Both the position numbers and the translations under genes were made by a program. The notes under the pieces are model-generated. The model made no database searches. It was not told where the DNA came from and worked only from the letters and a program-made list of their open reading frames with translations. A stretch of DNA of 38,744 nucleotides from a virus: IMG/VR virus record IMGVR_UViG_3300019754_000002, positions 1 to 38,744 of that record; one strand, 5' to 3'. Each line of letters begins with the position of its first letter. The stretch's first letter is position 1. This document shows positions 1 to 8,608 of the stretch, piece by piece.

Positions 1-123
1 ATAAGCCTACCAGAGCAATTCTCAATTAAAATGATTTAGATATGAGGCGTTTAGAAATTAACGGTATTGAAGTTGAGATTGATGAAAAAACAGCCATCGG
101 TATCACGTTTAAGAGCTACAATG
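1..123. repeat. Terminal direct repeat, left copy
   Basis: These 123 bases are identical to 38622-38744. The repeat carries the last codons and TAG stop of the 37575-38660 gene (copy at 1-39) and the first 27 codons of the gene starting at 42. It therefore marks overlap of a circular or circularly permuted molecule rather than a gene boundary. It could be a real short terminal redundancy or an assembler overlap; the sequence alone does not decide. Confidence 0.95.
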
Positions 124-2066
124 TCGAGAAGGTAGGAACTACAACCACAAGCGATTCGAATACATTTAGCGTGCCGATAACTAGCAGAAACTTAGCTATA
201 TTCGGAAACATTCAAGATCCTCAAAGCTTGTCAACTAAAGTTTATGAAGAGAATTTATGTAATTATTGGGTAGGCAATGAGCAGCATTTAACAAACGCAA
301 AAATATCTGTAAAGTCAATTACTAACAGAATCAATTTATATGCTGTTAATAAACTGAGTTTTTGGGATGAGGCTAAGGTTTTATTGTGGACTGATTTTAT
401 TTATGATCTATTCCAGTGGCTTCATTTAGAGAAAAATCTCCCATCGGAAGAAAGTCCGTTTGTTGGCAGTTTTAGCGAATTTATAACCGACACAGGAGTG
501 ACAAATAACACTGAAGGCGTTTTGTTACCTCTATATGTTACTAATTTAGAAATAGAAAACAAAGCACCATATAATGAAATTCTTCTTAACGATTATGAAA
601 ATACTACAGGTGGACATTTTTGTATTTATGCGAAAACTATTTTCGAATATATAGAATATAGGTTTGGTTTGAATTTTGGGGTTTCGGAAGTAGGCTTAAA
701 TGGTAATTTGTGGGACGACATTATCGCTACATCTTTATTCATTCCAGTTAGAGAGTTGTTAGTTATAAGTATTCCAGATGGTTCAGAACACTATTTCAAG
801 CAACCAGAGTCAACTTTGTGGGCTACTGAATTCCCTCCTTATGATTTAAATCATGCTAATGAAGATAAGACCCTTTTAGAATTCATTTCTGCATTTTTTC
901 AACATTTAAATGTCTTAAAAGATGAAATACTAATAAATGGGAAGAGTGTTGTAAGACTATCTAGGTTTGACGACTTAGAGGATAAAGCCGAAGTAGTCGA
1001 TTATTCAGATAATTTTGACTTTATAAAATCATTCACCCCGACAATAAAAGGATACGGTCAAGAGAATTATATTAAATTTGAATCTATTTATGAAAATGGA
1101 AGTAAATTCACGAACAGTAAAAAACTCACATCACTTAACAAGAATATAGATGTCAAAAAAGATTTATTTACAATAGATGCCTATATAGGTAACGTATTAG
1201 AATCTAACCCTTCTGATGTTTTAATAGATTTAAGTACAGAGGATTCTTTTAAAACATTTGAGTTTTTAATATCAGGCGGGTTGACTTCTGACTTGATTAC
1301 TGTTTTGTCCAAACAAGATTCAATCAGTAATCCAGCTGTTTTTAGTCCGTTTATAAATATAAGTTTTAGTGATTTCGTATCTAGCTCAGACGGTAGCGAT
1401 GTTTTTGGCGTTGCGGCAGATAATAACAATATAGCTATATGCCAAAATAGATTGCTAAACATAGGAGCTACTAGCTTTATAAAGTTGAAGTGGGACGTTA
1501 TTGAAGGAGGTGGCGATTTTTCTATGAAAATATTCGATGGGATAAGTTTATTAAAAACAGTCCCTATCTCGGCAGAGGAATTGGAATTTCAATTTACGTC
1601 AGCAGAAGGAATACTTCCTGTATTGTTGACTATTGAGCAAAATGTATTATCGATAACAGACAAGACTCTTGACATTAGAAATGTATCTGGGTTTATTTAC
1701 AATAAAAATCCCTTTGAAACCACATCTTTAAAACTAAAAAAAGCTGCCTTTTATGACCTTAATTCTGAATATAACTTACTCAATAGTGCTTTGCAATATC
1801 CGAGATTTTACGAGGTGCAAAGGTGGATGACAAATGAGGATATACGAAAGTTGGAATTTTTCAAACTGTACTACTTTAGACAGTTGGGCGGTTCTTTTTT
1901 TATCAATTCGGTTAAAGGATTCAATCCAGACAAATCGAAAAAGAGTACAACATTAGAGGTTTTTAAAGTTTCGGATAGAACACCACCACCAGTTTACGAC
2001 CGTGAATTTTTAGTTGATGATTCAGGAAATTATTTTGTAGACGATTCAGGAAATAAATTTTATTAA
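42..2066 (+). CDS. Large tail/baseplate structural protein (674 aa)
   Basis: This is a long, mostly beta-type protein without signal peptide or membrane segment. It starts 2 nt after the TAG of the upstream 361-aa gene and ends 1 nt before the tape measure gene. It therefore sits in the tail module, between tail completion genes and the tape measure. The C-terminus carries a short tandem repeat, two copies of VDDSGNxF, typical of low-complexity ends of virion proteins. By position it could be a distal tail, baseplate or tail-tip protein. I do not recognise a catalytic motif. The structural role is inference from context. Confidence 0.6.
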   Translation: MRRLEINGIEVEIDEKTAIGITFKSYNVEKVGTTTTSDSNTFSVPITSRNLAIFGNIQDPQSLSTKVYEENLCNYWVGNEQHLTNAKISVKSITNRINLYAVNKLSFWDEAKVLLWTDFIYDLFQWLHLEKNLPSEESPFVGSFSEFITDTGVTNNTEGVLLPLYVTNLEIENKAPYNEILLNDYENTTGGHFCIYAKTIFEYIEYRFGLNFGVSEVGLNGNLWDDIIATSLFIPVRELLVISIPDGSEHYFKQPESTLWATEFPPYDLNHANEDKTLLEFISAFFQHLNVLKDEILINGKSVVRLSRFDDLEDKAEVVDYSDNFDFIKSFTPTIKGYGQENYIKFESIYENGSKFTNSKKLTSLNKNIDVKKDLFTIDAYIGNVLESNPSDVLIDLSTEDSFKTFEFLISGGLTSDLITVLSKQDSISNPAVFSPFINISFSDFVSSSDGSDVFGVAADNNNIAICQNRLLNIGATSFIKLKWDVIEGGGDFSMKIFDGISLLKTVPISAEELEFQFTSAEGILPVLLTIEQNVLSITDKTLDIRNVSGFIYNKNPFETTSLKLKKAAFYDLNSEYNLLNSALQYPRFYEVQRWMTNEDIRKLEFFKLYYFRQLGGSFFINSVKGFNPDKSKKSTTLEVFKVSDRTPPPVYDREFLVDDSGNYFVDDSGNKFY

Positions 2067-2067
2067 T

Positions 2068-4176
2068 ATGGCTGAAAAGATTAAATTATTTGAACTAGAT
2101 ATTGATGCGGATCAGGCATTGAAAGACATTGCCGAATCTCGTAAAAGAGTTGAGGCGCTAACTAAGAGCATTGAAGAGTTAGCCGAAGCCGAAGAGGACA
2201 ACGCCGAAGAAATCGAAAAGCTAACTATTGCAAGACAATTAGAACAAGCTGAGATTCGGAAAACTCAAAAAGAAACCAAAAACCTTTTGGCAGCTCAAGA
2301 GGATAATATTGGCACGCTTGAACGTTTGCAGAAAGAGAATGCAGCGCTAAGGACTGAACGGTTTAAGTTGAACTTAGAAACGGACGAAGGTAAACAGCGC
2401 TTACTTGAAATTAATCAAGCTCTTGACGAAAATAACGACTTCATAAAAGAGAATAGTGACCAGCTTAAGCAACAAAAACTAAATGTTGGGAATTACAAAA
2501 ATAGTATTTTGCAAGCATTGACTGGAACGGATGCTTTCAACGATGGATTAAAAGAAACAGCTAAGGGGTTTGGCGAGTCTACAAAAGCAGCGTTAAAATT
2601 CTTAGCCACCCCAATCGGCGCAACTATAGCCGTAATTGCAGGGGCTTTTAAGTTATTGCAAGGTGCATTTGAACGGTCGCTTTCATCTCAACAAAAGCTT
2701 ACTAAGATTACTGGTAAGCTTTCAGCGGCTTTAAATATCGTTTATGATGCTTTAATTCCAGTAGTTGACTTTATTTTAGATACTGCCATTTCTGCTCTCG
2801 ATGCGATGGGTACAATTATTTCTACAGTCGTGGATGGTCTTGTCGATATGGGCATTTTGGCAGAATCTACAGCCGAAGACATGACCGAAACTGTAAACGC
2901 TGTTGATGACTTAGCCGATGCAGAAGAAAGACTTGCATTAGCTGATAGAGAATTGCAATTGCTACAATTACAGTATCAAACTAAAGCCGAAAAGTTAAGA
3001 CAGTTACGGGACGATGAAACTAAAAGTATAGCTGTCAGGATTCAAGCCAATGAGGATTTAAACGCTTTACTATTAGAACAAGCAAATTTAGAGCAAAAGC
3101 AAGCTCAAGCCATTTTAAAGATAGCAGAACAAAGAGAATTGGTAAACGGTCGAAGCGTGGCGAGTATTGAAGAAATTACAGCCGCACAAGTTAAGGTTGC
3201 AGAAATTACAGAACGTATAACTTCACAACAAAGTGAACAGCAAGCAAATCTTAACAGCTTAAGACGTGAGCAGGCGGCGCTAACAAAAGAGCAAGCCGAA
3301 GCGGATGCAAATGCAGCAAATGAGCGTTCAGAGGCTAGAACAAAAGAGGATGAGGAAATTGAGGCTGACTTTATGCGAGAGCTTGAGCGTGAAGATGAAC
3401 TAACTGAAAAGACAGTCGAGGCTACACTTGCAAGAGCTGAAAAGGTAGGGCAAATTGCGCAACAAATAGCCGAAACTAAAAACCAATTCCAACTAGATGA
3501 GGCTAATAGAGAACTAGAACTTGCACAAGGGACAATTGATAAAAAGTTTGACTTAGAAAGCGCTGCTCTACAGCAAAGCTTAGCACAAGAAAAGCAAGCC
3601 GCTGAAAAGATTGGCGCAAGTACTTTGTTAATTGAAAAGAAATACGCTAAGTTTCAGCAAGATTTGGAACGCCAAAAACAACAGGGCAAACTTGCAATTG
3701 CGTCAGGATTTGCGGGTCAAATTGCACAGATAGCAGGCGAAGCAACGGCGGTCGGACGAATCGCAGCGGCGACCCAAGCAACTATTGACACATACCGAGG
3801 CGCTCAAAGTGCATTTGCACAAACACCGGGTGGAATTGTTATAAAATCTATTGCGGCGGGATTGGCGGCGGCAACTGGAATCTTGAATGTAAAGAAAATT
3901 CTTAGTACTAAAAGCGGGCTGCCAAATGATTCTGGCGGAGGTGGTGGTGTATCAGTACCAACCCCAGCGCCAGCGGTTTCAGCCCCAACTGAGGCGGTCG
4001 AGGCTGCACCATTAGAGGCTATTGCGCCAACCGTGGGGGAAGGGATAATATCGCGAGAAACAGCAATCGACAGCACTCAAGCCGATACTAAAATAGTCGG
4101 GGTTTTACCGATTGATTCCGTTACTGAAGCTCAACTCGACAGCGATGCAAACAGTTTAAGTGCCATTGTTGCATAA
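2068..4176 (+). CDS. Tail tape measure protein (702 aa)
   Basis: Residues 10-140 are charged, heptad-like coiled coil rich in E, K and A. A hydrophobic, glycine/alanine-rich stretch follows at about 175-260 (LATPIGATIAVIAG and ALIPVVDFILDTAISALDAM). A second long coiled coil covers about 280-560. A small-residue helix region follows (TPGGIVIKSIAAGLAAATG), then a Gly/Pro/Ala-rich tail. This layout is typical of tape measure proteins, which set tail length and help DNA entry. By the usual scale of about 1.5 angstrom per residue, 702 residues predict a tail near 100 nm. The gene follows the large tail protein by 1 nt and is closed by an intrinsic terminator. Confidence 0.85.
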   Translation: MAEKIKLFELDIDADQALKDIAESRKRVEALTKSIEELAEAEEDNAEEIEKLTIARQLEQAEIRKTQKETKNLLAAQEDNIGTLERLQKENAALRTERFKLNLETDEGKQRLLEINQALDENNDFIKENSDQLKQQKLNVGNYKNSILQALTGTDAFNDGLKETAKGFGESTKAALKFLATPIGATIAVIAGAFKLLQGAFERSLSSQQKLTKITGKLSAALNIVYDALIPVVDFILDTAISALDAMGTIISTVVDGLVDMGILAESTAEDMTETVNAVDDLADAEERLALADRELQLLQLQYQTKAEKLRQLRDDETKSIAVRIQANEDLNALLLEQANLEQKQAQAILKIAEQRELVNGRSVASIEEITAAQVKVAEITERITSQQSEQQANLNSLRREQAALTKEQAEADANAANERSEARTKEDEEIEADFMRELEREDELTEKTVEATLARAEKVGQIAQQIAETKNQFQLDEANRELELAQGTIDKKFDLESAALQQSLAQEKQAAEKIGASTLLIEKKYAKFQQDLERQKQQGKLAIASGFAGQIAQIAGEATAVGRIAAATQATIDTYRGAQSAFAQTPGGIVIKSIAAGLAAATGILNVKKILSTKSGLPNDSGGGGGVSVPTPAPAVSAPTEAVEAAPLEAIAPTVGEGIISRETAIDSTQADTKIVGVLPIDSVTEAQLDSDANSLSAIVA

Positions 4177-4182
4177 AAAAAA

Positions 4183-4209
4183 CCCTTCAAATTAATGAGG
4201 GGCTTTTTT
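4183..4209 (+). terminator. Intrinsic terminator after the tape measure gene
   Basis: The stem CCCTTCA / TGAGGGG (7 pairs, one G-U) has a 6-nt loop and is followed by a C and a run of six T. It begins 6 nt after the tape measure stop codon and ends the rightward tail transcript before the leftward pocket of small genes. Confidence 0.8.
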
Positions 4210-4231
4210 ATTCAAAGAATAATTTTCTTTT

Positions 4232-4441
4232 CTACTTTTCCAATAACTTAATTATTTGTTTTTGATACTCGATTTGTGCAGTCCTTTGCATGTTAGCTTC
4301 TGCGTTTTGGGTAATTATCGTTTGATTCTGTGTAATTAACACGTTAGTTTTTTTGTACCATGCAAAGAAATTTCTAAGCGCTAAGAAAATTAATACAAAA
4401 ACTGCTACTAATACTACTGCTAAAATAATTGATTTAATCAT
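4232..4441 (-). CDS. Small membrane protein with coiled coil (69 aa)
   Basis: An N-terminal transmembrane helix (residues about 4-24) is followed by a polar, glutamine/isoleucine-rich helix ending in LLEK. The N-in, soluble-helix layout resembles an inner-membrane spanin or holin-associated protein, but there is no family motif to prove it. It lies head to head in orientation with the preceding tape measure gene, and downstream of the structured RNA at 4466-4546, whose promoter could also serve it by read-through. Confidence 0.6.
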   Translation of the reverse strand: MIKSIILAVVLVAVFVLIFLALRNFFAWYKKTNVLITQNQTIITQNAEANMQRTAQIEYQKQIIKLLEK

Positions 4442-4465
4442 AACTTTATTTATTAATGTTTATAT

Positions 4466-4546
4466 TAAGAAAAAAACAAGCCCAAGGATGCCTTTAATTC
4501 CTAAATCTTTTCAGAAATGCTTTTACATTTATTCAGGGCTTGTTTG
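4466..4546 (-). ncRNA. Short structured RNA with its own promoter and terminator
   Basis: On the minus strand a promoter is followed within a few nt by AAACAAGCCC (4545-4536). Its exact complement GGGCTTGTTT lies at 4483-4474 and runs into a T tract. Between these closing strands are two further possible hairpins: AAATG-loop-CATTT and AAGG-CAT-CCTT. The layout is a three-way-junction RNA of about 80 nt ending in an intrinsic terminator. It could be a free small RNA or an attenuator in the leader of the membrane-protein gene that ends at 4232. No ORF lies inside it. Confidence 0.55.
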
Positions 4547-4552
4547 TTTATG

Positions 4553-4581
4553 CAAATGTACTGATTTTATTTTAAATTCAA
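4553..4581 (-). promoter_or_regulatory. Bacteroidota-type promoter for the short RNA
   Basis: On the minus strand TTG (4581-4579) is followed by 18 nt and TACATTTG (4560-4553), matching TTG-N18/20-TAnnTTTG. Its upstream part overlaps the 3' end of the 4567-4839 gene. The expected start falls at the first base of the RNA stem. Confidence 0.6.
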
Positions 4582-4839
4582 GTCTTCATTCGAGACCTTT
4601 GGCTTGCTGTTATCATTAAACTCTTTATTATACTTTTGAACCGCTGTCAAGTAATCAATCAAACTACTTAATTGAGCCTCATTAAAGGGGAAAAACTGAA
4701 ACTCCTTCCCTTTTTTAAAACAAATATCAAGTTCCCTTGTTTCTCGGTATGGCTTTAATTCGTTGGTGCTTGATACCTTAAAATCGAGGATAGCATCATC
4801 TGACCCTGTTATTCTATATATATGATTTTCCATATTCAT
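4567..4839 (-). CDS. Small protein of unknown function (90 aa)
   Basis: This is a soluble, charged protein with a lysine-rich C-terminus and no motif I recognise. It is the last of three leftward small genes separated by near-identical 69-bp intergenic repeats (4842-4910, 5169-5237), so the three look like one repeated unit type. It starts with MNMENHIY; the internal Met at position 3 is an equally possible start. Confidence 0.65.
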   Translation of the reverse strand: MNMENHIYRITGSDDAILDFKVSSTNELKPYRETRELDICFKKGKEFQFFPFNEAQLSSLIDYLTAVQKYNKEFNDNSKPKVSNEDLNLK

Positions 4840-4841
4840 AA

Positions 4842-4910
4842 TTATATATTTTACATATTAATAATTCAAGCGCATTAAAACGCCCTAAATATTTGCGTTA
4901 TTGGTTAATT
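4842..4910. repeat. Intergenic repeat, copy 1
   Basis: The first 42 bases are identical to 5169-5210, and the following 27 match at 22 positions. It contains the imperfect palindrome AAGCG-CATTAAAA-CGC and, on the minus strand, an AATAACG box right after the stop codon of the 4905-5162 gene. It resembles the cassette-end sites elsewhere in the genome but lacks the matching GTT box. Confidence 0.85.
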
Positions 4911-5162
4911 TAAAATGAGGTATTCTTTTTCTTTGTGCGTGTGCTTTTTAGCTTTTGAAAAGTTAGGAATATTAACCTTACTAATATTTAGTAATTGCCT
5001 TTTGTGTATTTTATTGGTAAATAGTACAAACTGAATAATCTCTTCATTACTCTTAGCCCAAACGATTTCATTTTTTACGTAAAACTTCGATACATAATTG
5101 TGAATTTCGTAATTGATTAAATATTTTTTATTCCCAAAAATCCAGTTAAATAAATTTTTCAT
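4905..5162 (-). CDS. Small basic protein of unknown function (85 aa)
   Basis: The N-terminus is aromatic and basic (MKNLFNWIFGNKKYL), and the rest is rich in N, K and I. No known motif is visible. It is flanked on both sides by the 69-bp repeat, with its stop codon inside the downstream copy. The aromatic start is too short and charged to be a clear signal peptide. Confidence 0.6.
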   Translation of the reverse strand: MKNLFNWIFGNKKYLINYEIHNYVSKFYVKNEIVWAKSNEEIIQFVLFTNKIHKRQLLNISKVNIPNFSKAKKHTHKEKEYLILN

Positions 5163-5168
5163 ATTATT

Positions 5169-5237
5169 TTATATATTTTACATATTAATAATTCAAGCGC
5201 ATTAAAACGCTCTGAATATTTTCGTTAATGGTTAATT
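5169..5237. repeat. Intergenic repeat, copy 2
   Basis: This is the second copy of the repeat described at 4842-4910, lying between the stop of the 5236-5409 gene and the start of the 4905-5162 gene. The arms ATTCA-AGCG and CGCT-C-TGAAT form an imperfect hairpin with an extra-helical base. Confidence 0.85.
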
Positions 5238-5409
5238 ATTCAAAGTCAAAAATGTCATCTATCAATATACTTTCAACTTCCTGTTCAAAATCAATATTTC
5301 TAATAACTTCAAAACTTTCTAAACTAACAACGTCTTTTCCTGAAATCGCTATAACTCTTACTGTGCTTTTACCATCTTGGTATAAGTCGAAAATCATTCC
5401 TTTTTTCAT
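5236..5409 (-). CDS. Small acidic protein of unknown function (57 aa)
   Basis: The reading frame is open further upstream, but a promoter (TATCTTTG at 5455-5448) lies inside that extension. The start is therefore taken at the MKKGMIFDLY methionine at 5409, giving a leader of about 30 nt. The C-terminus is strongly acidic (IDDIFDFE). There is no known motif. The promoter region is a perfect 52-bp copy of the one driving the 17983-18495 gene, so the two are probably co-regulated. Confidence 0.65.
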   Translation of the reverse strand: MKKGMIFDLYQDGKSTVRVIAISGKDVVSLESFEVIRNIDFEQEVESILIDDIFDFE

Positions 5410-5438
5410 AATCTGAAATTTATTATTATTTAAATTTA

Positions 5439-5490
5439 AACTTTCAACAAAGATACTCATTCTAAATTTAATAAAAAACATGTTTAAAAA
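5439..5490 (-). promoter_or_regulatory. Promoter module, copy 1 of a perfect 52-bp repeat
   Basis: These 52 bases are identical to 18515-18566. On the minus strand they read TTTTTAAACATG, then 23 nt, then TATCTTTG, the TAnnTTTG box. The A/T-rich near-palindrome at the upstream edge resembles half of the operator described elsewhere in this genome. Confidence 0.75.
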
Positions 5491-5542
5491 TACCCGCAAA
5501 TAATAAAAGCATGCTAAAAAACATACATTTTTAGTTGTTTAT

Positions 5543-5573
5543 TTGTAAAATTCATTTATAAGCGCTAAATTTG
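5543..5573 (+). promoter_or_regulatory. Rightward promoter before the protease/capsid block
   Basis: TTG (5543-5545), 20 nt, TAAATTTG (5566-5573). It faces the 59-aa gene at 5617 and the capsid operon behind it. A palindrome-like CATGCTAAAAAACATA at 5510-5525 lies 40 nt upstream and may be a relative of the 16-bp operator. Confidence 0.7.
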
Positions 5574-5616
5574 TACAAAAATAAAGAATATTATCTTTTT
5601 TATTAAAAACAAAGAC

Positions 5617-5796
5617 ATGAATAAGTTTCAGCTAAGAACCAATAGCGATAAATATATAATTAAATCAGAAGCTAACTTACCAGAACTTTCTGAGCTAATA
5701 GTTAAGGATGATTTGAAATTTGGACTTTTTAAATTAGATTCCGACAAAGAGATTCTTATTTCTATAAAGGATATAATTTCAGTAAGAGAATTATAA
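5617..5796 (+). CDS. Small protein of unknown function (59 aa)
   Basis: This compact, acidic protein ends in SIKDIISVREL. It is the first gene after a strong rightward promoter and stops 1 nt before the protease start, so it is co-transcribed with the head genes. Its C-terminal pattern (short beta strands, charged turn) resembles the 57-aa protein at 5236-5409 in style, but no homology is clear. Confidence 0.65.
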   Translation: MNKFQLRTNSDKYIIKSEANLPELSELIVKDDLKFGLFKLDSDKEILISIKDIISVREL

Positions 5797-5797
5797 T

Positions 5798-6892
5798 ATG
5801 GCAAATAAAATATTAACTGGTGGAATTGGTGAGGAAATTACTTTAAGTGATTTGGCTAACGAAACTAACATAAACTTAAATTCTTACGGCGGGTCTTTGT
5901 ATGAAGGGCTTTCGATGTTTGATTTTATTAAGAACTCTGAAATTGAAGTTGGTTGTATCGGTGTTTGTGCTTCGGCTGCAACATTGCCACTTTTAGCAAG
6001 CTCTAAACGATGGGGAACGCCAAATTCAAGGTACTTAATACACAATCCTCTACAAATGGCATACGGCAACGCTCAGGATATGCAGGAGGTAAGTAAAGAA
6101 TTACTTTACGAACAAGATAGAGCGCTAAACTTGTATGTAGAGAATTTAAGTATAAGTAAAGAAGAAATTCAATCTTTAATGAACGCTGAAAAGGTTTTCG
6201 ACGCAAAAGAAGCTTTAAGAATTGGCTTAATTAAAGAGATTCGCAACTTTAACGAAAACCCGTTAATTACTGAGGGGTCGGATGTTAAAAATATATTTAA
6301 TCAATTTAAAATGTTTTACGACATGGATGAAAAAACAAATGAAAAAATCCTCGGTAAAATGAACACGCTTGATAAATTGATGAGGGAGTTAAAATCCTTT
6401 ATTGGTATTAAAGAGAAAAAGATGGTAGTTGTTCAAACGGTAGAGGGTATTGAAGTAGATTTCCCCGAAGTGGAAAGTGCCGACCTGATAAAAGTAGGCG
6501 ATAAAGCAACGGCTGGCGGAAGTGCTGCAACTGGCGAACACGTAATGCCTAATGGCGAAACTTATGTATTTGAAGCTGGTGAGCTAATCGAAATCAAACC
6601 CGCAATGGAAGAGGAAGCCGAAGTAAGTGTTGAGGTTGAGGCTTTGAATGCTGAAATCGTAAACTTAAAAGATGAACTTTCAAAAGTTAAAAATGAACTT
6701 TCAGAAAAGGATAGTTTTATTGCTGAAATGAAAGCTAATTTTGAGGCTAAGGAAAACGATTTCAAAAACAAAGCTGAAGAGATTCAGAGTAAAATTCAAG
6801 AAATAAACGGTTCTGTCGTTGAAAATAAAGCTGAGGATAAAACTCCAGCTGAGAAAATCAAGAAAACAACCGTTAGAAAATCAAGAAAATAA
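5798..6892 (+). CDS. ClpP-like head maturation protease with fused scaffold-like C-terminus (364 aa)
   Basis: Residues 1-155 match the ClpP/S14 fold of phage prohead proteases: the NSYGGS region, the serine at about 59 in GVCASAAT, and the histidine at about 82 in LIHNP. Residues about 205-265 hold a small glycine-rich domain (VMPNGETYVFEAGELIEI). Residues about 270-335 form a charged coiled coil that would suit an internal scaffold, and the tail is Lys/Arg-rich. Protease plus scaffold in one chain directly before the capsid gene is a common head-assembly arrangement; the protease would trim scaffold and capsid during maturation. Confidence 0.85.
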   Translation: MANKILTGGIGEEITLSDLANETNINLNSYGGSLYEGLSMFDFIKNSEIEVGCIGVCASAATLPLLASSKRWGTPNSRYLIHNPLQMAYGNAQDMQEVSKELLYEQDRALNLYVENLSISKEEIQSLMNAEKVFDAKEALRIGLIKEIRNFNENPLITEGSDVKNIFNQFKMFYDMDEKTNEKILGKMNTLDKLMRELKSFIGIKEKKMVVVQTVEGIEVDFPEVESADLIKVGDKATAGGSAATGEHVMPNGETYVFEAGELIEIKPAMEEEAEVSVEVEALNAEIVNLKDELSKVKNELSEKDSFIAEMKANFEAKENDFKNKAEEIQSKIQEINGSVVENKAEDKTPAEKIKKTTVRKSRK

Positions 6893-6910
6893 CCATAAAA
6901 ACATAAAAAA

Positions 6911-7996
6911 ATGGCTGAAGTAGTAGAATTAAGCAATTTAACCTTAAATAATGAAGAAGCAAGAAGCACTTCTGAGGTTATATTTGAAAAAACGATTGAA
7001 TCGCCTGAACTTTCAGCGGTTCACAGAGTCGACACTGATGTCGACATGGATAAATTTATTCCAATTGTAGGCGAATTAGGTTTAGTAGGGAAGGCCGATC
7101 CAGGCGGATGTGCTACTAATGAGATTACGGAGGTTATTCCAGTTTCGGAAAAGACTTGGGAACCTAAGTTGATTTCTGGCCGTTTGCCAATTTGCGCAAC
7201 GGATATTCCTGCTAAAATTAAGTTTTGGAAGCGTGCAAGACAAGCGAATAAAACTTGGGAGGAAATTGATAACGAATATATGGCTTTCGTTGAGGATCAA
7301 GGTATCAAGGCGGTTCATAATTCGATTATCAGACATACTGAGTTTGGGGACAAAACGGCTTCGCCTTTTGGTGATGCTACTGGAAACCAAACCTTAACAG
7401 TTGGTACCGACAAGACGTTTTTTAACGTAATAAACGGGATGTGGGAACAAGTTGAAGCTGACTTAGCCTTGGCACCGAACAATGAAGGTTATCATTATTC
7501 GATTACTGAAAACGGATTAGCAACAACAGCTTTACAATTAGTATTGGCTGCCGATAGAGCTTTAAAAGCTATGAGGGCTTTATATGAAAACATAGACCCA
7601 GTTGCATTTGAAGGTAATCTTGTGTTTGCAATGACTCGTACAATGTTCAATAACTGGACTGCATTTTTAGAAGACCAAAGTTTGGCTTTCATGTTAACGC
7701 AAGCAGAAAGTAAAGGCGGTGTTTCTGGATTCTCGTACAGAGGCATTCCTATTGTTGTTCGTTTGGATTGGGACAAAACAATCAAAACTTACTATAATAA
7801 CGGGACTACTTTACATTATCCTCACCGCATTATATTGGCCGACATTGACAACTTGCCAGTAGGGACAAGAGATTCTGAAAGTTTAAAAGATTTCTCAGCG
7901 CAATATGATTTTGTTACTAAAAAATGGTACATGGATTTTGCTTACACAATCGACATGAAGATTTTGTTAGAGTCGCAAATTGCATATGCTCTTTAG
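6911..7996 (+). CDS. Major capsid protein (361 aa)
   Basis: It follows the protease-scaffold gene by 18 nt, with an A-rich leader before ATG. Length (361 aa), acidic flexible N-terminus, mixed alpha/beta body and position suit an HK97-fold major capsid protein of Bacteroidota phages. No sequence motif proves the fold, so the call rests on gene order and protein character. Confidence 0.75.
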   Translation: MAEVVELSNLTLNNEEARSTSEVIFEKTIESPELSAVHRVDTDVDMDKFIPIVGELGLVGKADPGGCATNEITEVIPVSEKTWEPKLISGRLPICATDIPAKIKFWKRARQANKTWEEIDNEYMAFVEDQGIKAVHNSIIRHTEFGDKTASPFGDATGNQTLTVGTDKTFFNVINGMWEQVEADLALAPNNEGYHYSITENGLATTALQLVLAADRALKAMRALYENIDPVAFEGNLVFAMTRTMFNNWTAFLEDQSLAFMLTQAESKGGVSGFSYRGIPIVVRLDWDKTIKTYYNNGTTLHYPHRIILADIDNLPVGTRDSESLKDFSAQYDFVTKKWYMDFAYTIDMKILLESQIAYAL

Positions 7997-8020
7997 TACT
8001 AACTTTTAAAATTTATAGAT

Positions 8021-8608
8021 ATGAGCTGTGCTAATGATATGGCAAAGAGTATAATTTCAAACTGCGACACTCAACCCGTCGCAGGTGTTGAAATTAAGGC
8101 GTGGATAGGTCAAAGGCGTTTTATTACGCCTACCTATGACGTCACGAATCCTTCTTTAGTAACTGGATTATCGGTTGAAGTTGGTCAACAGTTATTTACT
8201 TTAACTGCTGTTAAACAGCTATTAAATCCAGCTTATGAGCGTATAGTTGCGCAAAATAGAGCCGATACTTTTAAACATAAATTTTCTTTTGAAGGTTTTG
8301 AGTTTGAAAGTGCAGACGTTGAAAATTTAGATTCTTTAGACGATTTAGTTGTTATTGTTGAGATGATAAACAAAGTTGCAAGTGTTGACGGGACATTCCG
8401 AATATTTGGATTAACAAGAGGTTTGTATCCAACAACAGACACATGGACGGCTAACGACATCGACGGAGCGCGCGCGATAACGATGGAATCTTTAGACGGA
8501 CAAACCGAAAAATATTCTCAAAATAACTTCTTAGTCTCGACAGGTGCAACGGCTTACGCTGACACATTAGCTGCTCTAGTTGCATTAGAACAAGTTCAAA
8601 CACCATAA
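8021..8608 (+). CDS. Probable tail tube / major tail protein (195 aa)
   Basis: The N-terminus (MSCANDMAKSIISNCD) and beta-rich body with repeated D/N turns resemble the tail-tube-type proteins common in Bacteroidota siphophages. The gene lies between capsid and portal genes and overlaps the next gene's start by one base (TAATG). An alternative is a head decoration protein. Confidence 0.5.
   Translation: MSCANDMAKSIISNCDTQPVAGVEIKAWIGQRRFITPTYDVTNPSLVTGLSVEVGQQLFTLTAVKQLLNPAYERIVAQNRADTFKHKFSFEGFEFESADVENLDSLDDLVVIVEMINKVASVDGTFRIFGLTRGLYPTTDTWTANDIDGARAITMESLDGQTEKYSQNNFLVSTGATAYADTLAALVALEQVQTP

Noticed and set aside
4353-4619. Rightward frame of 88 codons over the leftward membrane gene
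   Set aside because: It covers the structured RNA and two opposite genes, has a cysteine/histidine-rich random composition and no promoter.
4842-5237. Possible CRISPR array from the repeated spacers
   Set aside because: Only two copies, 327 bp apart, each separated by a complete gene; no regular short repeats or spacer units.
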